Below, piece after piece: positions 43,659 through 56,499 of a stretch of DNA of 64,000 bases. Each line of letters opens with the position of its first letter. Positions within the stretch are counted from its first letter, which is position 1. The notes beneath the pieces were generated by a model. The model made no database searches and had not been told where the DNA came from. It was given only the letters and a program-made list of their open reading frames with translations. Source of the stretch: Gnetum montanum (taxonomy: Eukaryota; Streptophyta; Gnetopsida; Gnetales; Gnetaceae); NCBI GenBank assembly GCA_015680685.1, contig MNCI01010386.1, positions 394,315 through 458,314 of the forward strand, given 5' to 3'. A program made the position numbers and the translations under genes.

Positions 43659-45350
43659 ATGGCCTCTAAAGATATTCCTAAGTGTTCTATTATCTTTAAT
43701 GGGTCTCAAGACTTTTCTTATTGGTCTCATTCAGCCTACTCTTTATTGCAAATTAATGAGTTTTTTCATATATAGAAAATGAACTTGTAATTCCTCCAAA
43801 TCTTAATGTTCTAACAAGAGAGAAAAGGAGGGAATTATCAAAAGATACTAAGTTAAATGCATTGGCTAAGATGATAACATGTATGAGATATAGTGAGGTC
43901 ATTGGAATCAAAATTGGAACTAAAAACACTTCTAAATAGTGTTGGGATGTCCTTCAAGAGGAATATAAGGGCAATAAGGCCAATAGAAAGATTAAGGAGC
44001 TAAATGTGAGGATAGAATTTGAAATTATGAAAGTTTTGAAAGGTAATATTCTTGAGCATTTTCTTGAAAAGTTTATAGTATGCCTTAGGAATCTTGAGGA
44101 GTATAATTATAATTACTTCATGTAACAAAAGATGCAAAAAGTTGTGGCTATGTTGTATGATGACTATAGGTTTGTCAATTTTATTGGAAACCATAGTTTA
44201 AACTAAAGAGATTTCCACTTATATTTTAGATGAACATGTATCAAGTATAAGGGCTCATCAAGAGTTGAAAAACTCTTTATCATCAAGGCAAGATAATGTG
44301 TATGTTTCTTAATATCCTTCAAGAGGAAGAGAAATAATAAATTTTCAAAGAAATGAAGTATCATCTCAAGAGAGGTAGCCATCAAATTTTAGAGGTAGAA
44401 GAAGAGATCCAAAAGGAATTAGAAGACATGGAATATTCAATTTTCAACATAGGAGTAGCACCTTCACACCATCTTAATCAATTCCATGGTGTAAGTATTG
44501 CAACAAGAAGAATCACATTGAAGACAAGTGTTGGTAAAAAATGAGATTCCAAAACCTCACCATTTAAGAAAGTAATAGTGAAGCATAACAAGATGGAGAT
44601 TCTTCATCAGTCCAAGACAAAGACAAGGAAGTAGGTGATGGATATAACACTAATTTTTCTACTTTCTACATGACTAAACAAATCATCTCTTCTACATGGA
44701 TAATTAATACTAGATGCAGTAATCACGTAACTCCTTAGAAAGATTATTTCATATAGTTTAAGGATGATAAGAGTCTTGGGTTAATTAAAGTAGGTGATGG
44801 GGCTTATGTAAAATTGGAGGCATTGGTAACTATCAAATTCTTCTTGATAATGGTCATCCCATCCAACTCCATGATACATTCCATATTTCTAAATTATTTA
44901 ATTCTCTCCTTTTAGTTGATAAAATTTTAATAAAAGATAACAAAGTTACCTTTGAGAATGATGAGTGCATCATCTCTAATAGTCATGGTATAGTTGCAAA
45001 GGTTCCCATGTTGGAAAATTAGATATATTATTTTGGAACAATGTACTTTACTCATGTAAGTCCAAGTCAAGAATCTTCCAAGTATGACATGACAAGATTG
45101 TGATATTAGAGGCTTAGTCATGCCTTATACTCTAACCTTATTAAGCTCATCAAAAATCAAGTAGCCATTCGAGCTAAGTTTCATGAAGCACCTTAAGAAG
45201 TTTGTGAAACATGTTAAAGGGTAAACAAAAGGCACTCCCATGTTCTAATGAAAGTGATAGAAGGACCAAACCTTTGGAGCTAATCCACATGGATGTTATG
45301 GACCCAATGCCTATCATTTCTCATAGAGAAGATAAATATTTTTTAGTGGT
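43659..45350 (+). pseudogene. Ty1/copia gag, protease and start of integrase (5' half of a split element)
   Basis: From ATG at 43,659 the plus strand reads MASKDIPKCSIIFNG with a following YWS, as in copia gag. It then shows a WDVLQEEYKGN block with downstream helices and a complete zinc knuckle CKYCNKKNHIEDKC (44,490-44,531). The protease follows. Its active-site line reads WIINTRCSNHV, with Asn (codon 44,706-44,708) where Asp is needed. A pre-integrase CETC-like block, a PLELIHMDVM block (45,276) and KYFLVV (45,333-45,350) follow. There the frame is cut by the Athila-like insertion and resumes at 61,708. Stops and frameshifts are frequent. Confidence 0.82.
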
Positions 45351-46222
45351 TGATCCTATGCTTAATCAGAGGAATCACAAGTGTTCACATGCAATTTGAT
45401 CAAATTTTGTGAACTTATTTACCCAAGTGGCCAATATTCCTAATTGTGAATTATGTAGTTGTAAGTTATTATCTTCTCAATTTTCACTTGTGCTAATCGA
45501 TGTGTATGGTTAACTATGGTTGAGACATAAGATATTTATTTTTATACTTTTTAACATTTTTCTCCTACTTACTAGATGATTGAATAAATGAAGATTTAAT
45601 ATTTAAGCTAAATAACCAATTAACTACTTCATTGACTAACTATCTTAATGTAAAGTATTTGTTCCCACTTATCAGGATTGTATATTAATGGTACTAGGTT
45701 ATCAAGTATATACTATTGGGTGTACCAAGTATCTATTGTTAGGATTACTAAGCATTAATATATTATACTTGAAGTGGTCATACTTACATTGCTTATGAAA
45801 AATAATAGTAAGTAATTAAGAATAGAAAAGTAAATTACATGTAAAGTAAATTGTGAAAAAGTAGAATTATGTCATTCTAAGTCCTACAATGGATAGAGGA
45901 AATTTTGATTTATTACTATCCATGCAAATGTGTCCAAGTACATGTGCACTTGAATAAAATGTCATACAATCTCATAAATCCATATTGTGTGCACTTAGAG
46001 AGAAAATATTCCAACTTTCATGAGAAGAAACTACAAGAATTTGGCTAAGGCTATGACCAAAATGTGCCATAAATGCAAGGGATATGCACATTTATATAAG
46101 TAATGATTATGCTAGCATCAACATACCTACGTCAATGCATCATAAGATGTGTGGACAGGGATATGTTGATGGGGCTACATCAATGAGCATACATTGACAC
46201 AACCTATCTTATTGATGGTTCA
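45351..46222 (-). repeat. 3' LTR of the Athila-like element
   Basis: Aligned with 60,839-61,707 over its length. It lacks about 15 bases near its left end (after TGAT). A TATATAAA box (minus strand) is near 46,095. Confidence 0.83.
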
Positions 46223-46235
46223 TCATACCCCTAGG
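46223..46235 (-). promoter_or_regulatory. Candidate polypurine tract
   Basis: On the minus strand CCTAGGGGTATGA directly precedes the 3' LTR. It is short and impure but in the right place. Confidence 0.45.
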
Positions 46236-46429
46236 ACTAATTGAAAACTCATTCTTAAGTAAACAAAATTAGGATCAAGTTTCTTACAAAATTTGGGAAA
46301 GTATGGAAATTTATTGATAGACAGATAGACTAATTGATTCTAAATGACTCAAAGTGTTGGATTGTCCAAATTTACAAACATGAGTGCAATTTTACAATAA
46401 AATTAGACCCTTAGATAAAATTTTAGTAG

Positions 46430-49260
46430 GTGTCTGTTGAATGGATGAAGACATGATGGTGTCTCATATGGTGCCTGGAGATGGAGGATCTAGTGGCTTG
46501 GATGGTTCTTCATTGCATCCAAGTGCTAGTGGAGGCTAAGGTTTCTCTACTATTGTTGTTGGAAGTTTAAAAGCATCCAGGAGTGCTTTCATCTTCTCCT
46601 CCTTACTTTGTCAGTTGTAAATAATCCAAGCTTCTTCACCTAGATGGGCTAGTGTAGGGATGTTCCATGGACATGGAATTAAAGGAAACATTTCCTTCAT
46701 GATGGAAAACTAGGCTATGAATATCTTATATTCAATATTAAACATCTTTACAAGGTTTTACAGCTCTTGGTAGTCATTCATTATTCTCACTAGGTTCTTA
46801 GCAATTGTTCATTAATCAATGAACCTACTATGAAGAACTTCAAGCTCTACATTAGCTATCCTTAAGTTTTTTTTTGTTTCTTTATGAAGCTTAAAATATA
46901 CCTTATAAAGGAGGTAAGAGTTGGTAACCCTCTTCTCTAACTCACTCCTTGGTCATCCTACTGTCAGCATTGCTAGGTTTGCATATTGGAGGTTGGTAAG
47001 CTTAATGTACTTCATCATCTCCTTGATCTGCAACTTCTTGAGTTAGATTTTTGCTTGATTATATGTATTTAGCCCATCAAAGATGGATTGCCATAAATCT
47101 TCTTTTTATTTGAGTTTTTGGATGGCCTCCTTCACTTTCATATTTGTCAATTTTATTTCTTTCTCATTAACCTCCTTACGTAGCCCAACCTGGTCCCTAT
47201 AATGATTCTTTACTTTTTCAAACTTTAAAACCTCATTTTTCTAAGTGGCTATCTCAATTTTTGTTCTTTGATAAAAGGCATGAACCTTCATCATCGAGAG
47301 ATTTCTACTCTTAGCTATTAACCTCCTCAAATCCAAGTTAATCTTGGCAATCTACTCCTACTATAGGTGAATGTATTTGATCATCTACTCCTTTTGCTAC
47401 TTAGCATTTTGAAATTATCTTTAGTGAGGACTAAATTCTCCTTGAAAACTTGTAATAGGTCCTTGTTAGTGTTGTTTTTCATAGTCTTTGATACAAATGT
47501 GTCAAAGACCATCATCTCTTTTGCATTCTCATCCTTTTGGTATTTTCTTTGAAGTTGTTAGAAATCTTCATCCCATGTAAGCTCTGGCCAGAGAATAGAA
47601 AGGTCAGAGAGATAGGCTTTTAACTCCACAAATTTGATTTCCAATTGATTATTGTTCATGGTGGCCTCCTCAAGTTATGCATTGGCAAAAAATAATTTGC
47701 CCCTTGTCTTAAGCAGTTGTGATTGATTTGTAGTAATTTTTTCTAGAGATCAATGATCTCCAGAAGTAGTTGCACAACTCCTACTAGTCTTTTTAATACA
47801 TCCTCATGTTGGATAATGCTCATTTGATTACTTCATACTCCTACAGATGCATGGATATCTACCACAATAGCTATGTTTAGTATAGACATCATAAGATCAT
47901 TAAGGGCTCTAGCTACTTTATTAACCACCACCTCCACTACTATTTCTTGGCCCTTTTGTTGCATCACTAGGACTATTGCCTCCTCACCTTTCTCCAACAT
48001 GAAAGAGAAGGCTAGAGAATTTACTAGAGAAGGATGCTGCATGTTCCAAAATTTTAGGAAATGTTTATTCAAGAATGGACAAAGTGACCTCCTTGGTACT
48101 TGTATTAAATCTAGTGGGTGCCTAGTCCCTTATGTGGAGAATAGTGATGTTGTCTTGATATATAGCTAGCTAATGGCCCTTGCAAAATCATTTAGATGTT
48201 TTATAACTACATGGTAGACAAATGAGTTCCCACCACTTATAGATCCCTATTATTACTGAAACTACTACTCCTAAAGTTTTCTAAGTCATTCTATAGCTAC
48301 AAGCATCTCTGGTGTTGTTTATAGGGTTATAGGTGGTGGTGGTCATGGCTACTCATCTTCTTGCAACTTGGTTGCTATCTTATCCTTGATCATCTCCTAC
48401 CATGATGTGGTAGGATTGTGGTAGATCACATTGTTTGAGTAGTGAGCTATCCTCACTCCTCCTCCCCACCACCCCTCCCCCACCCCACCCCCNAATTTTT
48501 TGATTAAACATGAGAAGGGGAATGTCTTCCTATCCTTTTCATTTTCCTTGAAGCATTTCTTGATTTACAAGAAGATGAGGTTGATAAGGAATTTTCTACT
48601 TAGAGGTGTACATGCCATAGCAGAGAAGGTTATCATCTTACATAGCCTCATCATTAGATTTAGGTGATGGGTTACGATCTTGAAATAAGTTCACTCTACC
48701 TTTATTAGGGTATTGTACTTCATACAGTTCACTCCTTAGCATTTCTAGACCCATTATTTTTTTTCCTCTAGGTCTTCCTATGTAGAGATCTCAATAAGCT
48801 TTTCCCTAGTGTTGGGTAAAACAAGGGCTTTAACTATGGCCTCAACCAAATAAGAAATGGTGATGTCCTTAATTTTCACTAACACATCTCTTTATTAGTT
48901 GTTCCAAAATAGGTACGTCTCCCCCATGTATTACTCTTCACTATTGGAGAGAATGGTTCACAAGAGAAACCCCTAAAATTGCATTATGACTTCTTCTATT
49001 ACTAACTCCAAGAAGGATCTAAGGTTCAACTTCTATAAAGGGAACTTTAGACCTTCTTCATCTTGATTTGTTCTAAACAAGCCTCTATGAAGGTGGGAAT
49101 TTTCATGAAAAATTTCACTTTAGATTCCTTTAGAAGTGGCCCAATGGCACATGTCACCTCAACTACTTATTCTTGGGGTTAATTTTTCTGTTGTTATTGG
49201 TTCCTTCCTCCTCGAGGTCACTTTTTCCTTGGTTGCAATGGCCCTCTCACTTGTGGTCCT
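46430..49260 (-). pseudogene. Post-integrase ORF of the Athila-like element (envelope position), coiled-coil rich
   Basis: Minus-strand protein-like sequence runs through this region in shifting frames. The first half (49,250-48,497) contains YMGETYLFWNN and DITISYLVEAIVKALVLPN. The second half is rich in Lys/Glu/Leu helices: QHEDVLKRLV near 47,800, FEKVKNHYRDQVGLRKEVNE near 47,210, and a Pro-rich tail with EPSKPLDPPSP near 46,480. Related copies exist at 26,200-25,440 (first half) and 28,980-30,490 (second half). I see no clear signal peptide or membrane anchor, so an envelope role is not supported by what I can read. A G-run and an undetermined base interrupt the middle (48,472-48,493). Confidence 0.55.
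48472..48493 (-). other. G-quadruplex-capable G-run tract next to an undetermined base
   Basis: On the minus strand four runs of 4-5 G separated by single bases lie at 48,492-48,472, with another G4 run at 48,467-48,464. The single N of the window (48,493) is adjacent. Confidence 0.85.
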
Positions 49261-51299
49261 CATTTAGATGTCATCTGCAATCATAATAATAATCCATGAT
49301 TAGCTCTTTAGTTCATAACATTTAGTCATTTGAATGCCTTTCTTCATTATATCAGGTTATGTTAATATATTAGGTACTAAGAGTTTATCATTAAAGTACT
49401 TGTTTATGATTGTGGGCTAGGTGTATTATTTTATTCCTAGCTAGAGAAGTTTATTGGTTGGTCTTAATCCTTTATGGTAATTAATTTAATATTATTTTAA
49501 TGGATTAATCATGGGGAGTTAGAAAAATGTTTTGTGAAAAAAACCAAAGGTTTGTATCCCTCACAATGTAAAGTGTACCTTCAATAGCTTGAGGATCAAA
49601 AAATGGGTGAAATTGAGTAAGAAATTTGGAAGTTAGGATGCTCAAAAAATTCTTGGGATCTAGAAAATGTCAAAACTCCTCTAGTACTTTTGAAAAAAGG
49701 TGAAAATGAGCTAACAATCATGTTTAATTCATATAATTTCTATGCAACATTGACAAGGTTGCATTGACTCATCCTACTACATTGATAGGGATGCATCAAT
49801 GTAGCTATGCATTTTGGAATTCAGAACTTGGGAATTTTAGGTGAGTTTTGGAATGAAACAAAAGACCAATGGAATTCACAAAGTGGTAGAATAATGGTAA
49901 CAACAAGAAAAATGATAGGTTTAACTTAGGAGACGTAATTCAAGTGGATTTGGATGAGTTTGGTATGGATGCTATGATTCCAAGGAAAGTAAAATTGAAT
50001 ATTATAATATTATCAAGATGGTTGATTAAGCAAGTGACCCATGGTTAGGGAACTTAACTTAAGGTACACCACAAGAATGTAATTGGGTTCTATCCAAAGT
50101 AGGTGTATACCTATTATGCCCTTGCATACCTTCATCACAAACAGTCCTTGGGCTCTAAGGATGATGAATGGTTAGGTTAAGTTAAATTCCATAACCATGA
50201 ATGGAATTTTTCTAGGGTGATGTGATCTAGCAAATAAAACCAAATAATTTAGCATGATATGAGGTAGTGAGGTTGTAGAAAATGAGGTGAATAAATGAAA
50301 GAGAGAGAGAGAGAATGGGGGATAGATAATCAACATTCTAGTCATAAGAGGTTCTTAGTGAAAATTATCATTAAGATGGTTTGATACTAGTCCTTTTCTA
50401 GTCTAGACCAAGTCCATTCCACTTCTAGTGGCCTTACATTGATATATGACTTCTTTGCATTTATTAAGAGTTTAGAACAACCATCACTCCCAAAGAAGAA
50501 GAAATGATAAGAAGGAAGTAAAAAGGGCCTTAGTTAAAGGGGTGCCTTCAGGCATGTGTAACATGTCTTTCTAACCCCATAACTAGTTCTTGTAGCCCAT
50601 TATTGATTCTAAGGGGTCTTCTTTGAATTCCTGTGTTAGTTATTTTTCACGGAAACCATACCATGCAAAGACATTCTTTATGTTATAGTCGACAATAGGA
50701 GTGACGATATACCAGTGGAGTATCATAGAACTTAAGAAGAATGTTGAGAGAAAAACCATAGAAAATCCCCTTAAGGTCACACCCTTTTCCATTCCCACTT
50801 GGTTCTTCCCTAGTTTTTTAGGTATTAAGATCATTGAATAATTTTAAGTTGTCATGTGAATGAACCTTTATGCTTCTAGGATATTGATTTCTCATGGAAT
50901 AAACGGATGGAAGGGTGTTGTGAACTCATTGCCTGATACCACTATAAAATTGATAGATTGTTAGTAGAGAATATAATCCAGAGATAAAATTTGATATTCT
51001 GGTTAATTAATCATAATATTGATAGCTTCCTTAAATAACTTCCAAAGATTGTAGTAGCATTAAATAAAATTAGAGACCTTCAATCAAGACTTGCTGAAAT
51101 TAATAAAGATAAAAAAGAAAAGAAAAGAAAATATATAAGATATTCAATAAATGAAAAAAATATAAAGAACATTATAAAAAAAGGTGTAAAATTGGTTAAC
51201 CTCATCAATATGTTAGTATGGATGGTCATCTCCCCCATGACCATGTTTAGAGGAGGAGATCCAAAAGATAGAGAGTACCTTTTCCGACATAGATGTGTC
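49261..51299. other. Athila interior without recognisable coding sequence
   Basis: Between the integrase and the post-integrase ORF. A (GA)n run lies at 50,300-50,314. No domain is recognised; a 64-codon minus-strand frame (50,834-50,640) has no motif. Confidence 0.5.
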
Positions 51300-52425
51300 A
51301 ATGTTGTTGGTCACTAAGGGCTCTATGAATGATGTAAGTTATTATATGTTGAATAAGAGATGTTTTTAAAGGCTTTATGAATGGTAAATTATCATGGCTC
51401 TAGAAGGAAAATGGATTATGTAAGGTCCTTTCCATAATGTTTGAAACTTAGTGCATTATGACACATGCATGGGATTCCAATAAAGAAATTTATTGCTAAG
51501 GTGGAATTAAACTCATCTTATCTATGCATCATGAAATTTTTTGTGTTTTCCTTGTGCATTTCATTCATCATTAGGGCTACTTGTCAGTTCTCATCTAGCA
51601 CATTAAATATCATTACACATTTTTTTGGGCTAGATTAATGTTGAGGTAAAGCTTGTTGGTTGTTGCAAGTGTACAAAGTTTAGTTTGGATTGGAAGTTTT
51701 GACAACTTTCTGTATACTAACTCATAGGGAGAGTAACCTATAGGAAGCTTCTAAGTTGAATGATATGCCTAGAGAGCATCATTAAGTTTTATGCTCTAGT
51801 CCTTTCTATATCTACTGATGGTTCATGTTAGTATCCTAGTACTCTTCCTATTTATAACTTTAGCTTGATCATTAGCTTGGGGATGATAGGGGGTTGTAAG
51901 TTTATGTTGCACCCCTAAGTGTTGCATTAATTTTTGAAAAGTAGACTCTATAAAATGTGTGGTATTATTTGAAATAAGTGCTCTAGGCACATGAAACCTA
52001 TTTACCATTTGTTTTTGTATAAACTGAGTTCCAGTGGTAGATGCATAGTTTGATATAGCTATAGCTTCAACTCACTTAGTGTAGTAGTCAAAGGAAACTA
52101 TGATGTATATCTTTCTATTTGACATGGGAGTAATGGATCCCATGAATTCAATGCCCTAAATGTCTAGATATGCTAGTGGTTAGATCCACTATTATGGCCC
52201 TTCCATTAATATTGTCATTCTTTCATCTCTTTAACATCGCTCACATGAATAAGAGAAATGGTAAACATCTCTAAAGATCATTGTAGTTGTTCTTCTTCCT
52301 AGGTAGTGGTCGCTATGGTCACATTTGGCCATTCCATGGAACAACTGGACTTGAAAATTTAAAAGTGAACATGTAGCTTTAAGGTTATGGGTTGATGGGT
52401 GTTTTGGAGAAGTAATCCACTAGTA
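51300..52425 (-). pseudogene. Athila-like integrase
   Basis: On the minus strand a zinc-binding HHCC region is visible near 52,340-52,215 (a CDHSDHYLGRRT segment, then CERC). The core follows, with TKWVEAIA (about 52,080) and NRFHVPRALISNNTTHFIES, then KLTTPYHPQANDQAKVINRK (52,014-51,830). Integrase inserts the DNA copy into the genome. The second catalytic Asp of the usual SDNGTHF is Asn here, and the catalytic Glu of the QVEVSNR block is Lys. Beyond it come remnants of the C-terminal part and the MNEMHKENTK helix (51,560). Stops are many. Confidence 0.82.
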
Positions 52426-52844
52426 AATAAAATGATGTTGAGGCCTTCTTCGGATACGAAATTTAAGTGCCAAATTATTCCTTTGGATGGAGATTGAAAG
52501 ATAGTACAATAGTAAACAAGGAATAATTATATTATTAACCTAAGAAAGCATCAGTGGTGAATAATTTGTGCATCTTGCCTTATTATTTTTTTTCTTGTGG
52601 CAATCACAGCAATGTTGGAAGAAGCACCATGTAACGCATGGACATTTTTGTTGTGACTGAAAACTTTGCATGGGTCAGCAGGATGATGAAAAGAGACCAC
52701 TTTTGCTTGATAGCTTTCTGATCCTCAATAGCAGGGCTCCTCCACGCTTTAGTTTATAGTATCCACTCTAGAACTGCGTAGTTCTGGCAGTGGAGAGGAA
52801 GTTTCCTGACTTGGGGGGCTGAAAATTGAGAAATGGAGAATATT

Positions 52845-53337
52845 CAAAAATGGAATCAGAGCAGCCATGTTCAAGCCCTAGGTCTTCTCAAGATATTTCT
52901 GCAAATATTTACGCCGAAGGGTTGGTCTATGGGGTTTAAAAATGGTGAAAGCTGCTAATTAGCAGAACAAAGCAAGGAGTTTGCCGCTAACAACATTTCG
53001 GAGGGTTACACAAAGCCAGAAAGGTTCTCAGAAATTTTGGTTGAGCAGTACGGAAAATTTGGTTCTCCATCGACATTTACGAAAAATTTGTTAATAATAA
53101 ATCCGAAGGAAATTCGTTATCAGTGGATCGATGTTGGAATAGTGGTGTTGATTTGAAGAATAAATCATGCAATATGCTCATGAGTAGAGCCAAAGAAGAT
53201 TCAAGTAAAGAACATGTAAATAAAACCTTGCCAAAACTAACTATTTTTCCAGAGAAAAATTCATATGATTTGGTTGAGAAAATTGTAGAATTACTAATGC
53301 GACCAGAGACATCTCTAGAGCTCCATGTAGTTTGCTG
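52845..53337 (+). pseudogene. Possible captured host gene fragment
   Basis: The plus strand from an ATG near 52,851 reads MESEQPCSSPRSSQDISANIYAEGL-like codons up to a GT donor-like site near 52,938. After a TTAG acceptor-like site near 52,960 another coherent frame reads KEFAANNISEGYTKPERFSEIL and continues with a KEIRYQWIDVG segment. In a third frame LPKLTIFPEKNSYDLVEKI appears before a stop at 53,336. Composition and codon texture look like a normal plant gene and not a retroelement. I do not recognise the family. The exon-like reading is tentative. Confidence 0.35.
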
Positions 53338-54270
53338 AAGGCCCATGTTGAAAAGGCGTCTTCTGTGGTCGATGATGATGCTCTAGAAATTGACGAGCCC
53401 CAGACCGTTAGACGTTAGAACGACTACCCACAGGGGCCTCTTCCAGGATAGCTAACCTTTTCTCTGGAGACAGGCGGTGACTGCAGATGTGCCTGCACCA
53501 TTGGCTCTTCAGCAACGACATGTGCACCACGTGAGGTGTGTGTAGCTACATGTGAATGCAGCAAATGACAGCAAGCTCTCTCTCTCGTTCCTGCGATCAC
53601 CGGTGGTTGCAGACGAATTCTAAACAAACTATTGGGTTCCAACATCCTAATCTCCGTATACTAGGGCACTCTCGGAGATGGTGCATGGTGGCAACAACTG
53701 AACACCACACAACAACATTATCGGATGCAGCGGCAGAGCCTCCTTTCACGGCGGGAGTTCACATATGGTTTTGTTCGAAATAGCACTTTGGATCTTGGGT
53801 AGAGCATGTGTCCATTTCTACAGGTTTCACGTAGAGGCAAGAAAGGAAAGAGACGAACTAGTTGATTACTCCCGTTGTTTATCTGCGCAGCAATTTACCA
53901 GTACATGGGTTCAATGGAAAAAACAAATATATATATATATATATATAATAAATTAATAATAATAAAGTGCAGGGAAGATGAAGATGATTTATTGTTCGGC
54001 CTTATTAACTCCAAAGATTGTACAGCTACTTTTACCCACGTTTTACTAAGGTATATGCTAAATTATCTTTTTACCACCATCTTGTTCATAAAATTACTAG
54101 GGCTTCAATAATATTTAACATTTAAAACTTAAAAATTCTAAACAAATAAAAATAAAAATAAAAATTATATGGTGCCTTTGGATTTATTTTTAAAAATTAT
54201 TATTATTTCTTATAAAAGCAATATTTGTAAAGACACATGCCAATATTAGCATGATTTTCTCCTAACTTTT

Positions 54271-54414
54271 CTAACTTGTTGGGCAAGTAATCTACTAACT
54301 TGTTGGGCAAGTAAGATCTCCTAACTTGTTGGGCAAGTTATAACTTTCTTACTTGGGAGAGAAGTTAGCTAAGATATTTTGAAATATGTAACTACCTTTT
54401 GAACCCTATAAAAA
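54271..54414 (+). promoter_or_regulatory. Promoter-like block: three 18-bp repeats and a TATA box
   Basis: CTAACTTGTTGGGCAAGT occurs exactly three times (54,271-54,288, 54,295-54,312 and 54,321-54,338), followed by TATAAAAA at 54,407-54,414 in CCCTATAAAAAGGC. Such spacing is typical of an LTR U3 region or a gene promoter. No partner LTR was found. Confidence 0.6.
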
Positions 54415-55959
54415 GGCTTTAGGGGTAAGAAGAAAAAGGGGAACACACTATTTGGTCTCACACACTTGGGCTCTCACTTGGAGACACACTTTGGGTCTTG
54501 GGAAGAGCATTGTAAAGAAGAAATCGTGAAAGATTGCTTGTAAGATGACTGGCTAAAGAAAATATTTCAGCCTCTTTTTCATAATCCTGTGAGTTATGCT
54601 TATTGTTTTTTATTTTTTTTAAATTGTTTAGCTAGTGGTTTAGATAGTATCATGCTTGGCAAGTAATTTTGGGATTTTTAGATTGCTCTTATTGTTCTTG
54701 TTGCACAATAGAAATTTCTATTAAAATTTTTACATAGAAGCGCTTGTGTTTGAAAGCCTTAAGAGCATTTAGTAGTGAATTTTATTATTGTGCAATTTAT
54801 AAGAACCACTATTGAGATTGTTGTAAGAGAGCCTTTGCTTGTAGTCATGTCGTTGAACGATTCAATAGTCAAGAGGGTTTAGAAAATCTTTGGTATTTTG
54901 ATGGGACCAAAATAGCTTCTTTTATCTTTAAAGTGAATCTCCATGGTATTTCAATCAGAAATTGTCAAGTCTTTTGAAGGTTCTGTTAGATGCAATTGTT
55001 GACATCCATTATCTAGCCAAAATGGAGTCTCGTACGTAGTAGTTTACACAGTAATTTTTTGGTAGCATAGTAGGATTGTCTTGAAGAAATTGCTTATTTG
55101 AGCATTGGAAGTTTGAAAAATTCGTAATTATTAAATTTTGGATAGCTTTATTGCAAAGTGTTTACTCGTATCATTTTACCTTGTTTAAAAATTTGAGGTC
55201 TTAACACAAATCTGCTTTCTTTTCTGTCTATTTCCATCAAATTTTGCTCTATTTCTAGTTTTTTTGTGGAACTATCTCTTTCTCTAGGGAAAATTAGAAG
55301 TAGATTCATGGAGTTGTGCTTAAATGTTTTTGCAAAATTTTATTTGTTACAAGTAGGTATTATAAGGACTGCGTAGACTAGGAAATTGAACAAAATAGGA
55401 ACTCCCAACAACTCACAGTATTTGGCAAAGTTGGCTGAATCTCTTTAAGATGTCATTTGTAGTTTACACACAATGTAATCGTTTCATTTTTCACAACCGC
55501 ACACACACATACTCACATTAACAACTGAGTCTATTTGGAGGTATTTGGGCCTTGGTGTTGCCAGAAGACCAGCAAGCACCTAAATCTTGTTAGAGGACAC
55601 TCGTTGGCGGTCGCATCCCAAACGGTCGCCAACAGTCACCACAAGAACCCTCATGAGCATCTTGGAGGATGCACAAATAATTAACATCAGGCACACATCA
55701 TTAAACCAAGCCATTAGCACAAACCTTGTAAAGGTTATCTTGGATTTGCATGTAATGCTTGACCTAGTGAAGAAAATATTATTTCTTCTTATTGTTCCAT
55801 TCTGTTAGAGTCTCTTGAGTGAGAAGATATAAGATGAAATTATCATACCAATTGGTAACCCTTGGCTCTTGGAATTTAATGAATTTAGCAAAGAGTAGTT
55901 CATTTAGAAACTAATCAAATAAAGACCCCTCATCCTCTTTGTCATCCCATCATAACTAA

Positions 55960-56420
55960 GACAAATGATTGGAAACTACATTCTTAATTCCCTTCCTAAC
56001 CACCATGGTAAGGTTAAATTCTTGCAAAATCACTTGCCATTGTATGACATGGGTGCTAACCATTGGCTTATTAATCAGAAAATGGATGGCATAATGGTCA
56101 TTGTGCACAAAAATTTGGTATTTAAGCACATAGTGCTTGAATTTATCAAAGGCATATACTACTACTATAAGGTCATCCTCAGTGATGATGTAATTCAGTC
56201 ATGCATCCACAATGTGTTTTAGTTATGTAATTCAAATCATTATGTGGAATGGCCTAGACTAGTTTGAGGCATGTAAAATGAGAGTTTCTATGAGCTTTTC
56301 CTTTAGTTCCTAGAATGCTTGTTCGCATTGCTTAGTCTATTCAAAAGCTCCATCCTTCTTTGTAAGCTCCACTAATGATTTTTCAATTTTGGAAAAATTC
56401 TCAATGAAAAACTTGTAACC
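55960..56420 (-). pseudogene. Athila-like RNase H
   Basis: Minus-strand codons near 56,200-55,960 read DDLIVVVYAFDKFKHYVLKYQIFV, then HNDHYAIHFL, a VIQWQVILQEFNLTM block and SNHLS. These match the tail of the Ty3/gypsy RNase H: EKEML..VYA.DKFR.YL, TDH.AL.YLL, R.IRW.LLLQEF and ..NVVADHLSR. The Asp of TDH is retained, but the domain start near 56,420-56,250 is frame-shifted. It is followed by an FLNELLFAK-like acidic linker to 55,820. Confidence 0.75.
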
Positions 56421-56499
56421 ATTATGTCCAAGGAATAACCTCATATCTTTTATAGTCTAAAGTTGTTTGGTAATTTCTTGGATAACCTATACTTTCTCC

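Larger units (their letters stand above)
52430..55810. mobile_element. 3.4-kb GC-richer segment inserted between RNase H and integrase
   Basis: Athila RNase H reading ends near 55,820 and integrase reading starts near 52,420. In Athila elements these are separated by only some 100-150 codons. The DNA between is different in base composition (52,600-53,900 is the most GC-rich stretch outside the XTH gene). It includes protein-like pieces, a TATA-bearing segment with three 18-bp repeats and an (AT)n run (53,926-53,948). I found no terminal repeats or target duplication. It may be a nested element carrying host DNA, or an LTR-type promoter. Its nature is unknown. Confidence 0.5.
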
